This document shows, in pieces, positions 18,112-26,839 of a stretch of DNA of 64,000 nucleotides. The DNA lies in the NCBI RefSeq assembly GCF_013359945.1, contig NZ_JABWCS010000198.1, positions 1-64,000 on the forward strand. The letters are read 5' to 3'. The translations under genes and the position numbers were made by a program. Under the pieces are notes generated by a model. The model searched no databases, had not been told where the DNA came from, and worked only from the letters and a program-made list of their open reading frames with translations. Origin of the DNA: Paenibacillus agri. Its GTDB lineage: Bacteria > Bacillota > Bacilli > Paenibacillales > Paenibacillaceae. Position 1 is the stretch's first letter, and the number at the start of each line of letters is the position of its first letter.

Positions 18112-18423
18112 ATGCTAGTAGTTACAAATACGATTAAAGTCAAGGAAGGCCATGGCGCCGCTATGGCCCAGCGTTTTGCAGGTTCAGGCGGCGTACAGGA
18201 CATGCCGGGCTTTGTGCGCATGGAAGTATGGCATGGCAGTGCCAAGGAAGGTGTGGAGGAATTAAAGATCTGTACCGTGTGGGAGAATGAAGAGAGCTTC
18301 AAGGGCTGGACCTCCAGCGAATCCTTCAAGCAGTCTCACCGCGGTGCCGGCGGCAGCGACGTTATTCTGGGTGCTTCGCTCGACAAGTACGAGTTGCTGA
18401 TCAGCCGTACGCCGGAGAAATAG
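18112..18423 (+). CDS. Heme-degrading monooxygenase, IsdG family (ABM fold)
   Basis: This 103-residue cytoplasmic protein has the antibiotic-biosynthesis-monooxygenase fold. The catalytic residues of the IsdG/IsdI family are at exactly the IsdI positions: N6 (VVTNTIKV), W66 (FKGWTSS) and H76 (KQSHRG). This supports true heme degradation that releases iron, rather than a generic ABM protein. The start is ATG 18112 preceded by AGGGAGG. No heme-uptake genes are nearby, and no Fur box is evident upstream. Confidence 0.85.
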   Translation: MLVVTNTIKVKEGHGAAMAQRFAGSGGVQDMPGFVRMEVWHGSAKEGVEELKICTVWENEESFKGWTSSESFKQSHRGAGGSDVILGASLDKYELLISRTPEK

Positions 18424-18490
18424 TACACATCGTACCTTAAAGCTAGCGCTTTTGGGTGAGCTAGTGGTTGATATAAGTGTGCTAGTGTCG

Positions 18491-18550
18491 ATATGATCTA
18501 CTGGTATTTGATATGATCTGCTAGTATTTGATATGATCTGCTAGTATTTG
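18491..18550. repeat. Three tandem 20-bp repeats
   Basis: Three consecutive 20-mers of the form ATATGATCTGCTAGTATTTG lie at 18491-18510, 18511-18530 and 18531-18550. The first differs by two bases, and a partial fourth unit ATATGG follows. A degenerate unit (GTGCTAGTGTCG) precedes them. There is no ORF here. Confidence 0.9.
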
Positions 18551-18613
18551 ATATGGCTGAAAAAGGCCATCATGAGCCATCTCTAGTGCTACAATTATCA
18601 TTGTGTTCAAGTG

Positions 18614-18666
18614 AAACTAAGTAGCCTGACCCCCTTAAACATAGGAATCAGGCTGCTTAGTTTTTG
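18614..18666 (+). terminator. Terminator of the SDR / heme-monooxygenase unit
   Basis: AACTAAG-AGCCTGA pairs with TCAGGCT-CTTAGTT and is followed by TTTTTG. It lies about 190 bases after the last stop, beyond the 20-bp repeats. Confidence 0.8.
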
Positions 18667-19355
18667 TCTTTGGATAGCTGTATATGACCGACCTAAGATC
18701 TGAGTAAGAGTCTCGGTCGTCACTAGGATCGCTTAATTAGGCTTCCGATCGCTGTTAACTCCAGCTTTCTTTATTAACCCTGATAGCGCCTAAAATCGAG
18801 AAGCAGCTCATAATTTAGACGTGAGCTTTCCTCTGAAGACCTTTCAATCGAGCGCCTCACTCCTACAGTCCCTAACTTTCTCCTTCGTTCCTCCCCATCT
18901 TCTTGTTGTGTGAGTAGAAAAAGAGTGCACCCACCGCTTCCAAAGAGCATTTTTGCGATTAGAATAAATAGTGGACACTCGTTAATTTTAGGGTTTGTAA
19001 TTCCAAGCTGAACTTCGCTTTTTCTCACCTTTTTATAAAGATTATAGAAATATCTCTGCTTTTTATAATCCACTCACTACTTGCCTCTGGCTAAACCAAA
19101 AATAAGAGGGCTAAATCTTCATTACTTCAATAATTCGCTATATTCACGAAGACAAACAAAAAAGACAGCTCTCATATGAGCTGCCTTTAAGCTATTACCG
19201 TTCTTCCCGAAACTTCCAAAACTTTTGTTCCCTACCTTCTAGGGAACAAACGAAACCCTGTAATCCTTGGTACATTATGTCTGCACTGAATTACCAAATT
19301 ACCATCTCGGATTCAGGAGACTTATAAAAAACTAAAAATATCTTAAGCATCAAAT
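18667..19355. other. AT-rich gene-poor stretch
   Basis: I see no well-supported gene in this 690-base stretch. One 99-codon minus-strand frame (18774-19073) has a GTG start, no proper ribosome site and no family resemblance. Two hairpins stand out: a terminator at 19158-19191, and a perfect 11-bp inverted repeat at 19224-19250 (TTTGTTCCCTA, loop CCTTC, TAGGGAACAAA). The low GC compared with the neighbours suggests acquired or decaying DNA. Confidence 0.55.
19158..19191 (-). terminator. Terminator downstream of the small secreted protein gene
   Basis: On the minus strand GGCAGCTC and GAGCTGTC form the stem, followed by TTTTTTG. It lies about 165 bases beyond the stop of the 19356-19754 gene. 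Confidence 0.7.
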
Positions 19356-19754
19356 TTAATCTCTTTGAGCAATACGATAGTCTATACTAATATCACCACC
19401 ATTAGGCGTTGGTACAGCTTTAAATTTATATTCGCTACTTAAAGAACCAACTGGAGCACTAATGTGGCCACTCTTACCTGGTGCGAGAGTTCTTTTCTGA
19501 TCTCCATTAATTGTAATTCTCACACTTACATTCCCAGTATTTTTAATCCAGAAGTTCACTTTAGCCCCATTACTCTTTTTTAATGGGTATGTAGCCTGAA
19601 ATTCAGTTCCTGAAGAGCTGCCACTTTTAGCTGCATAATCTTTCGACGAACTTTCTGTCGACTCCGCAAAAGCAGGTATAATACTAGTTCCAGCAATTAG
19701 ACAAACTACCAGAGCAGATGATACTACTCCTTTGAAAACGAACTTAAGATTCAC
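19356..19754 (-). CDS. Small secreted protein of unknown function
   Basis: This protein of about 132 residues has a clear Sec signal peptide: a lysine, then the hydrophobic VVSSALVVCLIAGTSIIPAF with an AFA-E cleavage site near residue 31. The mature part is about 100 residues. It is Ser-rich at first (TESSSKDYAAKSGSSS), then a probable beta-sandwich with VNFWIKNTGNVSVRITING and SEYKFKAVPTPNGGDISIDYRI. I do not recognise a family. The start is GTG 19754 with AAGGAG 9 bases upstream; TTG 19760 is also possible but too close. The region is lower in GC than its surroundings. Confidence 0.7.
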   Translation of the reverse strand: MNLKFVFKGVVSSALVVCLIAGTSIIPAFAESTESSSKDYAAKSGSSSGTEFQATYPLKKSNGAKVNFWIKNTGNVSVRITINGDQKRTLAPGKSGHISAPVGSLSSEYKFKAVPTPNGGDISIDYRIAQRD

Positions 19755-20491
19755 GTTCAAGCACTCCTTATTAAATTTATTTGTAACTATTCCGCCTTTA
19801 GATAGTTACTTTTTTAAAATTACATGTCTGTACTGAACAGTTGCAATTTTTTTAATCCTAGAAACATAAATCTTCTTATGTATTATTTTTGTATTAAATA
19901 ATATTTAATACATATATTACATTTAATTATATAGTAAAAAGGTACCAGTCTGAACTTTTTTAGATCTGGATTTTTCAAGTTTTGATTCCGGCTGCTGACG
20001 AACTAAACCGTTTCATTCTAATGGACAAGTACATACATACTTACCCGAAGACAAAGATGGTTTATATTCGTGATTTTCATTTCACAGATGCGTTTCTGAA
20101 ATCCACGTTTTGATTCAAGTGTTCCATTTATATCATTATAAACGCGCATCCGTCCCAATATTTACAATATTCGAATATTCCGCACTATTTTTGAGGTAAT
20201 CAATAAGGATTACTGTTGATAGCAAGCTCAGTTTTATTAGCAGCTTCAGTTTGTAACTGTTCTACTAATCCATCAAAATTCTCATCAATTTGTTTCTCAA
20301 CAGATGCATCTGCAGTCATTGCATAAATAGAAGTCGTAACAGCGAAACCGAGAGCGCAAATGCCGACAAGTAACCACCATCACGAGCTGCGTAGCCCCTG
20401 AATTGAGACAGAGAAAGATGTAGCGCTAACCTTCCTACATTAAACTTCAATATGCACTTCCAGAAGATGATGAACTTAGCGAATGGGATAT
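19755..20491. other. AT-rich intergenic stretch with a degenerate small ORF
   Basis: The gap between the secreted-protein gene and the MMPL gene contains AT-rich sequence, a short palindrome AATATTCGAATATT near 20167-20180, and the broken small ORF at 20200-20379. I see no intact gene. It probably includes the promoter of the secreted-protein gene, but no clear -35/-10 pair was found. Confidence 0.5.
20200..20379 (-). pseudogene. Degenerate small secreted-peptide ORF (start lost)
   Basis: The minus-strand frame is open from 20379 to TGA 20200-20202. It reads a hydrophobic export-like segment (LLVGICALGFAVTTSIYA), then an Asp/Glu-rich helical part (DASVEKQIDENFDG, LVEQLQTEAANKTELAI) ending NSNPY. 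It has no ATG, GTG or TTG before the hydrophobic segment, and a TGA sits just upstream. It therefore looks like a pre-peptide or tiny secreted protein whose beginning has been lost. It resembles Phr-type pre-peptides in layout, but no partner receptor is next to it. Confidence 0.4.
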
Positions 20492-20524
20492 AAAAAAAGC
20501 TGACGAGGATGTCCTCGACAGCTT
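20492..20524 (-). terminator. Terminator after the MMPL exporter gene
   Basis: On the minus strand AAGCTG-CGAGGA and TCCTCG-CAGCTT form a near-perfect stem with a CA loop, followed by seven T. It lies about 100 bases after the stop at 20622. Confidence 0.85.
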
Positions 20525-20621
20525 AAGACTTACCAATGAATCTCCCCTTTAGTTGTGGGGAGCATAGCAAATTCATAAACGCATTATTTACTTACTTTGG
20601 CTTCTTAGGTCGAACTCTACT

Positions 20622-22838
20622 TTATTTGCCACTGGCAGACTGCGTCTCCGCCACTTCCACATGCTTGCCCGGCCAGAAGGCCAGTCGACCGAATAACAAG
20701 GTAATGGCCGGTACGAGGAACGGGCGTACCACAAAGGTATCCAGCAGAACACCAAGGACTGTGATAATGCCAAATTGCACAAGCACCTGAATTGGCAGCG
20801 TAGCCAGCACGCCAAAGGTCCCCGCCAGAATGAGTCCGGCAGAAGTAATGACCGAGCCCGTCTCGTTGACCCCTTCCGCAATCGCTTGCTTTAGGGGCAT
20901 AACCTTTCTTTTTTTCCATATGCTCGAGATCATAAAGATGTTGTAGTCCTCGCCAAGTGCTACCAGGAATACAAAGGAGTAAAGTGGAATTGCTCCCTGA
21001 ATGGCCTCTGCGCCAAGGACATAATGAATAATAATCCAGCCTAGTCCAAGTGCGGAGAAGAAGGATAGGATTACGGTCCCCACCAAATAAATAGTAGCGA
21101 TAATTGAGCGCAAATAAACGAGCAGCAGCAAGGTGATCATTCCGATAACCACGGGAATAATGAGATCCATATCCCGCTCGCCGGTGGCTCTGTTGTCATA
21201 TTGGGTCGCCGTCTGTCCGCTGATCCAGACTTTGCCTTCAGGGTTCGCAACCCCCACATCTACAAGCGCCTGCTCTCCCGTCGCCCGTAGCGCTGGAATA
21301 TGGCTCATAGCTTCAAGCGAATACGGATTGCTCTTGAATTCAATATCGTAGCCAAGGATCTCCTTGTTCACTGCGCCCGGCTGGGGATCAGAAACTTTAC
21401 CCACATAAGAGAGTGCACTCAGGACGACTTTAAGGTCTTCGCCATCTGCCTTGCCTTGAGTATCAATCATCAGTTTGGCCGGAGCCAACTCACCAGGGGA
21501 GAACTTGGTACCAATAAGGTCAAACCCTTGGCGAGATTCCATATTCTTCGGAAATGAAGACAGGATATCATACGTGAACTTAATTCCGCTGGAGAAAGAA
21601 GCCAGTACACCCAGCAGCAAAACAGTCACGCCCACAATGGCCCATGGACGGGCGACTACCAGCTCTCCGATGCCTTTTTTGCGGGATACACGCGGCTGTG
21701 GCGCTGGCTTTCCCTTGGCCTTCGCCCGCTCTGCTTCCATTCCAGGAGTACGCGGAATGAATGGATAGAACGAGGCCCGGCCAAAGATCGCTAGCAACGC
21801 CGGAACCAGTGTCAGACTGGCGATACCCATAATAAAGATGGCCAGACTGAAAGGAACCGCAAAGCGATGGTACGCCCCGAACTTCGCCAGCAGCAATGCG
21901 AATAGTGCCAGCACCACGGTGAAGCCGCTCATGGCAATTGCCCCGGAAGAATCCGTAATTGCATGCAGCAGGGCACGGCCCTTACTCTCCTCGCTCTTCA
22001 ACAATTGACGGAACCGGGAGATCAGGAACAGGCAATAATCCGTGCCTGCTCCGAATAGCAGGACGGTCATGATGGAGATGGCTTGCGAGTCTACGGTAAT
22101 CCAGCCTTCTTGAGCCATTTTGCCCAAAATAGGTCCCGTAACCCCATAAGCGAAGCCCACCGCAACCAGCGGAATGACCGCCAGAATCGGTGAACGATAA
22201 ATTATCAGCAGAAAAATAAGTACAAGAAGCACAGTCGCAATTAGCAAGGATACATCGGCGTTCTTGAACAGACTGCTGGCATCAATGGAGATGCCTACAG
22301 GTCCGGTGACGCGCAGACTTAACTCGCTGCCCGCTGTACCCGCTGCTGTCGGATCACTGCCGGTTTCCGTACGGATGATCCCCTTGAGATCCGCGACTGC
22401 TTCTTTAAGCTGCCCACTATCTGCTGAAGCATCGAAGAGTACAGGCGTCACCAGCGTGCTGCCGTCTTCCGAGAGTGAAGCTTGAAGCGCCTGTGGAGGA
22501 ATTTTGCCGAGCGGGGGCACAAAATTTTGATATGGCAACGGTTGCTGCTCCAAGGTATTGTAGATGGCCCCGATATGTACTAGATCCTCCGGAGACATTC
22601 CGCCTTCCCGGTGCCACACCAACAAGGCCGGAACACCGCTGCCGCCCGGGAATTCTCTTCCCGCAACTACTTCTGCCTGAACCGATTGCGCATTCTCTGG
22701 CAGATTGGGGGCGTTGTTCGCCACCTGTGAATTCACAGCAGGCCATAGCATGTTCAGGAGGCCGACTACTACGATCCACACAAGAAGCGTGATCCACTTA
22801 CTTTTGCTGCCTGCAACCCATTTTCCGTAGCGTGACAT
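20622..22838 (-). CDS. MMPL-family RND transporter
   Basis: This 738-residue exporter of the MMPL/YdfJ group has twelve membrane helices in two repeated halves. A first helix (KWITLLVWIVVVGLL) is followed by a large extracellular loop (about 40-190), six helices, a second loop and six helices. The proton-relay Asp-Tyr motifs appear as GTDYCLF in half one and GEDYNIF in half two. Such proteins move lipids or hydrophobic drugs out of the cell. GAGAGGATG precedes the ATG. It is a single gene on the same strand as the ABC exporter operon, separated from it by terminators. Confidence 0.93.
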   Translation of the reverse strand: MSRYGKWVAGSKSKWITLLVWIVVVGLLNMLWPAVNSQVANNAPNLPENAQSVQAEVVAGREFPGGSGVPALLVWHREGGMSPEDLVHIGAIYNTLEQQPLPYQNFVPPLGKIPPQALQASLSEDGSTLVTPVLFDASADSGQLKEAVADLKGIIRTETGSDPTAAGTAGSELSLRVTGPVGISIDASSLFKNADVSLLIATVLLVLIFLLIIYRSPILAVIPLVAVGFAYGVTGPILGKMAQEGWITVDSQAISIMTVLLFGAGTDYCLFLISRFRQLLKSEESKGRALLHAITDSSGAIAMSGFTVVLALFALLLAKFGAYHRFAVPFSLAIFIMGIASLTLVPALLAIFGRASFYPFIPRTPGMEAERAKAKGKPAPQPRVSRKKGIGELVVARPWAIVGVTVLLLGVLASFSSGIKFTYDILSSFPKNMESRQGFDLIGTKFSPGELAPAKLMIDTQGKADGEDLKVVLSALSYVGKVSDPQPGAVNKEILGYDIEFKSNPYSLEAMSHIPALRATGEQALVDVGVANPEGKVWISGQTATQYDNRATGERDMDLIIPVVIGMITLLLLVYLRSIIATIYLVGTVILSFFSALGLGWIIIHYVLGAEAIQGAIPLYSFVFLVALGEDYNIFMISSIWKKRKVMPLKQAIAEGVNETGSVITSAGLILAGTFGVLATLPIQVLVQFGIITVLGVLLDTFVVRPFLVPAITLLFGRLAFWPGKHVEVAETQSASGK

Positions 22839-22968
22839 CTATTTCATCCTCTCTGCAGAGCCTGCGGAACGTAAAATGAACCGCGGGTCATTTTTATATT
22901 CATATCATACACGCTGACCTGCCTAAATACCATCCGTGATTTTATGTATCCAGAGCTACTTATACAAT

Positions 22969-22994
22969 AAAAAAGCCGCACAATTGCGCGGCTT
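22969..22994 (-). terminator. Second terminator between the ABC operon and the MMPL gene
   Basis: On the minus strand AAGCCGC, loop GCAATT, GTGCGGCTT is followed by a run of T (TTTTTT). It backs up the hairpin at 23074-23120. The 321-base gap here (22839-23159) otherwise shows nothing clear. Confidence 0.75.
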
Positions 22995-23073
22995 AAACTA
23001 CGGAATAAGCTGCATACCCTGCAGCTTCTACACGGCCTAGGACCGCATGAAGTCGGGCCTTGTCCTGACAAAC

Positions 23074-23120
23074 AAGTGCCCCTCACCACCGCACACTACG
23101 TACGGAGATGAGGGGCACTT
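23074..23120 (-). terminator. Terminator of the MarR-ABC exporter operon
   Basis: Perfect 12-base arms AAGTGCCCCTCA and TGAGGGGCACTT enclose a 23-base loop. On the minus strand GTTTG follows, so the T tract is modest. It lies 40 bases after the stop at 23160. Confidence 0.65.
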
Positions 23121-23159
23121 TAAAGCCGCTAACCGTTATGACATTCCCCGCGGTTAGCC

Positions 23160-25073
23160 TCAGCTAACTTCCGGAACAGCTTCCTCGGAGAACTGGCTGT
23201 TATACAGATCAGCATAGAAGCCATTCTGCGCCATCAATTCTTCATGGTTGCCTTTCTCAATGACACTTCCCTTGTTCATAACCAGAATCAGGTCCGCATC
23301 ACGAATTGTAGACAAACGGTGGGCAATAACAAAGCTTGTTCTACCTTCCATCAGCGTGTTCATCGCCTTCTGGATCTGCACCTCAGTCCGGGTGTCGACG
23401 CTGCTTGTAGCCTCATCCAGAATTAGGATGGACGGATCGGCCAAGATAGCCCGGGCAATTGTGAGCAGCTGCTTCTGACCTTGCGAGATGTTAGAAGCTT
23501 CTTCGTTCAGCACGGTATTGTAGCCCAGCGGCAGGGTACGGATAAAGTGGTCCGCATGCGCTGCCTTGGCCGCACGCACTACATCGGCTTCACTGGCACC
23601 CTCACGTCCATAGGCAATGTTGTCACGGATTGTACCATTGAAGAGCCAGGTATCTTGAAGCACCATCCCGAATTTGCTGCGCAGATCACTGCGTTTCAGA
23701 TCCGTGATGTCAACACCGTCAATGAGAATTTGGCCGCCGTTCAGCTCATAGAAGCGCATCAGCAGATTGATCATCGTGGTCTTACCAGCACCAGTCGGTC
23801 CTACAATCGCGATCGTCTGACCTGGGCTGACCTCAATATTCATATCCTCAATGAGGATCGCATCCTCTTTATAGCCAAACTTCACATGGCGGAATTCCAC
23901 GGCACCTTCTTCTTCCACAGCTTCGTGTTTCACAGCTTCGTGTTTCACAGCAGCCGTTTTCTCCGGAACTTCCTCTTCTTCATCGAGCAGCTCGAATACC
24001 CGCTCTGCGGAAGCAACTGTGGACTGAATGATGTTAGCAATATTCGCTGTTTGCGTGATCGGCATGGTGAATTGTCGTGAATACTGGATAAAGGCTTGGA
24101 TATCCCCGACATCAATCATTTTCTTGGTGACAAAAATACCACCGACTACGCAGACAAGCACATAACCCAGGTTCCCGATAAAGGTCATTAGCGGCATAAT
24201 CATGCCTGACATGAACTGGGCGCGCCAGCCGGAATTGTAGAGATCATCGTTAATCGTATTAAACTGACGCAGCGATTCCTTTTCACGGCCGAAGGCTTTA
24301 ATAATACGGTGACCGGTATACATTTCTTCTACGTGTCCGTTCAACTGCCCAAGTGATTTTTGCTGCCCGATAAAATGGGTTTGCGAACGTTTCGTGATCC
24401 CCAGTATGGCCACAAAACTGAGCGGCAACGTCACCACTGTAATCAGGGTCAGCCAAGGACTAATGGTCAGCATCATGATAATGACACCAATAATAGTAAC
24501 AATAGATGTTATCAGTTGCGTTAAGCTCTGCTGCAAGGTGGTACTGATGTTGTCCACATCATTAGTAGCCCGGCTGAGAATTTCCCCATGAGTTCTGGAA
24601 TCAAAATATTTCAGCGGCAGTCGTTCTAATTTAAGATTGATCTGCTCGCGCATATCATAGACAACCTTCTGGGCCACACCGGCCATGATATATTGCTGTA
24701 AATAGCTGAACAAGGCGCTGAACAGATAAAGACCACCCAGAATCAGCAGGATATCATTAATATAGCCAAAATCGATAAAAGCTCCTTCTACACCTGTCAA
24801 CTTTCCATAGGCGCCTTCAAACAGCTTGGTCGTTGCTTTACCCATAATTTTCGGGCTTAAAATACTAAATACCGTACTGGCAATCGCCATAATAAAGATA
24901 ACGATCAGCTGCACCTGACGTGGACGCAGGTAGCGAATCAAACGGCGGAGCGTACCCTTGAAGTCCTTGGCCTTCTCCGCTGGCAGCATCATCCCAGGTC
25001 CGCCGCCAGGTCCACCAGGACCCCGGCCTCTTCCGCCGCCCGGAAGTTTTATCTGGCTGTTCTTCTCACTCAT
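23160..25073 (-). CDS. ABC exporter half-transporter, subunit with consensus catalytic site
   Basis: This 637-residue protein fuses a six-helix exporter domain (about 45-350) to an ATPase domain (about 395-625). The N-terminus is Gly/Pro-rich (GGGRGRGPGGPGGG). The ATPase has Walker A GPTGAGKT, an unusual signature NISQGQKQ, and Walker B ILDEATSS with the catalytic Glu. It overlaps the upstream gene by 4 bases (ATGA) and has GAGGAGGAAATAGC before its ATG. With the 25070-26839 protein it should form a heterodimeric drug or lipid exporter like YfiBC or LmrCD. A direct repeat KHEAVKHEAV lies in the linker. Confidence 0.93.
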   Translation of the reverse strand: MSEKNSQIKLPGGGRGRGPGGPGGGPGMMLPAEKAKDFKGTLRRLIRYLRPRQVQLIVIFIMAIASTVFSILSPKIMGKATTKLFEGAYGKLTGVEGAFIDFGYINDILLILGGLYLFSALFSYLQQYIMAGVAQKVVYDMREQINLKLERLPLKYFDSRTHGEILSRATNDVDNISTTLQQSLTQLITSIVTIIGVIIMMLTISPWLTLITVVTLPLSFVAILGITKRSQTHFIGQQKSLGQLNGHVEEMYTGHRIIKAFGREKESLRQFNTINDDLYNSGWRAQFMSGMIMPLMTFIGNLGYVLVCVVGGIFVTKKMIDVGDIQAFIQYSRQFTMPITQTANIANIIQSTVASAERVFELLDEEEEVPEKTAAVKHEAVKHEAVEEEGAVEFRHVKFGYKEDAILIEDMNIEVSPGQTIAIVGPTGAGKTTMINLLMRFYELNGGQILIDGVDITDLKRSDLRSKFGMVLQDTWLFNGTIRDNIAYGREGASEADVVRAAKAAHADHFIRTLPLGYNTVLNEEASNISQGQKQLLTIARAILADPSILILDEATSSVDTRTEVQIQKAMNTLMEGRTSFVIAHRLSTIRDADLILVMNKGSVIEKGNHEELMAQNGFYADLYNSQFSEEAVPEVS

Positions 25074-26839
25074 GCTATTTCCTCCTCTGACAACTGCGAG
25101 GACACAATCTCGCGGTACACTTCACTGTTCTCCAGCAATTCCCTGTGCGTTCCCGTACCAGCGATTCTGCCTTCATCCAGCACAATAATCCGGTCTGCAT
25201 CCATTACTGTGCTGACCCGCTGAGCCACAATAAGAACGGTGGATTCTGTCGTCTCCCCTTTGAGAGCGGCGCGCAGCTTGGCATCGGTCTTGAAATCAAG
25301 CGCCGAGAAGCTGTCGTCGAAGAGATATACTTCTGGTCTTCTGACTAGTGCACGGGCAATAGATAAACGCTGCTTTTGACCCCCGGAGACGTTATTCCCA
25401 CCCTGAGCAATTTCCGAGTTGAATCCATCCTTCATCGCTGATACAAAATCGAAGGCTTGTGCCACCTTGGCAGCATGGATAATCTCTTCATCAGTCGCAT
25501 CCTCTTTACCGTACCGGATATTATCCTTGATCGTGCCAGTGAACAGAACAGCTTTCTGTGGAATATAACCAATCTTGCTGCGCAGCTCTTCCTGAGTCAT
25601 ATCGCGAACATCGACACCATCCACCCGCACGGATCCTTCAGCAGCGTCATAGAATCTGGGAAGCAAGCTCAGCATTGTGGATTTACCAGACCCGGTACCC
25701 CCGATAATCGCCGTGACTTCACCCGGGCGGGCATTGAAGCTGATCCCTGACAACGCAGGTTGTTCTGCACCCGGGTAGGAGAAGCTGACGTTCTCGAATT
25801 CCACGTATCCGCGCATACCGTCACGACCATCACGCTTGGTCAATACGGCTGTATTGTCAAGCTCACTTGCTGACGGATCCAGAATTTCCGGCTTCATATC
25901 CAATACCTCGTTGATCCGTACAGCCGATGCGGAAGCACGGGGAATCAGTACGAACATCATCGAAACCATGATCAGTGAGAACATAATCTGCATGGCGTAT
26001 TGAATGAAGGCCATCAACGAACCGACCTGAAGGTCACCGTCACCGATACGGATACCTCCGTAATAAAGGATGGCAATCATGGAAAAGTTCATAACAATCA
26101 TCATGAGCGGCATCAGTCCGGCCATGATCTTGTTAACCTTAATCGCCGTATCGGTCAGATCACGGTTGGCTTCCGTGAATCTTTTGTTCTCATGGTCAAT
26201 CCGGTTGAACGAGCGAATGACACGGATACCTGTCAGATGTTCTCTCAGCACGAGGTTGAGTTTATCCAGCTTGACCTGTATCGCTTTAAACAATGGCAAA
26301 CCCTTCATGCCGATCAGGAAAATTGCACCCACAAGCAGCGGAATAACCACCACAAAAATCAACGACAGCTTGGCATCCTCTGAGACCGCCATAATGATCC
26401 CGCCGATCATCATCATCGGTGCCGCAACCATCATCCGCAGCATCATGGTCAGAACGGTCTGTACTTGTGTAATATCGTTAGTCGTGCGTGTAATCAGCGA
26501 TGCTGTACCCACCTTGTCGAACTCGTGGAGCGTAAAATTCTCTACATGATTGAACATTAGTGCTCGCGTATTCTTTCCGAAACCTGCAGCGATCTTGGCT
26601 GAAAAATAACTGGCGATAATCGAGCACAGCGCTCCGCCGGCAGCTACCAGCAGCATGAATCCGCCAATCCGCCATATATAGCTGCGGTCCTGGTGCACAA
26701 TTCCCTTATCCACAATGTCAGACATCAGTGTGGGGAGATACAAGTCCCCCATGGACTGCAGAAATACAAGGATTAGTACACCAATGACCGCTAGCTTAAA
26801 GGGCTTTAGTTGTCTTAGTAATTTAATCAAGATTCTCAT
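25070..26839 (-). CDS. ABC exporter half-transporter, subunit with degenerate catalytic site
   Basis: This 589-residue protein has a six-helix exporter domain and an ATPase with Walker A GGTGSGKS, signature NVSGGQKQ and a Walker B region reading YLFDDSFSALD. The residue after the Walker B Asp is Asp instead of the catalytic Glu. This is a mark of the degenerate half in heterodimers such as BmrCD, LmrCD and TM287/288. It is partnered with the next gene. It overlaps the MarR gene by 17 bases. The listed ATG is right behind GGAG; a TTG three codons on is better spaced, so the first three residues are uncertain. Confidence 0.93.
   Translation of the reverse strand: MRILIKLLRQLKPFKLAVIGVLILVFLQSMGDLYLPTLMSDIVDKGIVHQDRSYIWRIGGFMLLVAAGGALCSIIASYFSAKIAAGFGKNTRALMFNHVENFTLHEFDKVGTASLITRTTNDITQVQTVLTMMLRMMVAAPMMMIGGIIMAVSEDAKLSLIFVVVIPLLVGAIFLIGMKGLPLFKAIQVKLDKLNLVLREHLTGIRVIRSFNRIDHENKRFTEANRDLTDTAIKVNKIMAGLMPLMMIVMNFSMIAILYYGGIRIGDGDLQVGSLMAFIQYAMQIMFSLIMVSMMFVLIPRASASAVRINEVLDMKPEILDPSASELDNTAVLTKRDGRDGMRGYVEFENVSFSYPGAEQPALSGISFNARPGEVTAIIGGTGSGKSTMLSLLPRFYDAAEGSVRVDGVDVRDMTQEELRSKIGYIPQKAVLFTGTIKDNIRYGKEDATDEEIIHAAKVAQAFDFVSAMKDGFNSEIAQGGNNVSGGQKQRLSIARALVRRPEVYLFDDSFSALDFKTDAKLRAALKGETTESTVLIVAQRVSTVMDADRIIVLDEGRIAGTGTHRELLENSEVYREIVSSQLSEEEIA

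Noticed and set aside
18491..18550. Considered as a CRISPR array
   Set aside because: The 20-mers are directly adjacent with no spacers and no cas genes are in the window.
18774..19073. 99-codon minus-strand frame
   Set aside because: Only an adjacent, weak ribosome-like sequence before a GTG, no family resemblance, and an odd composition; insufficient to call a gene.
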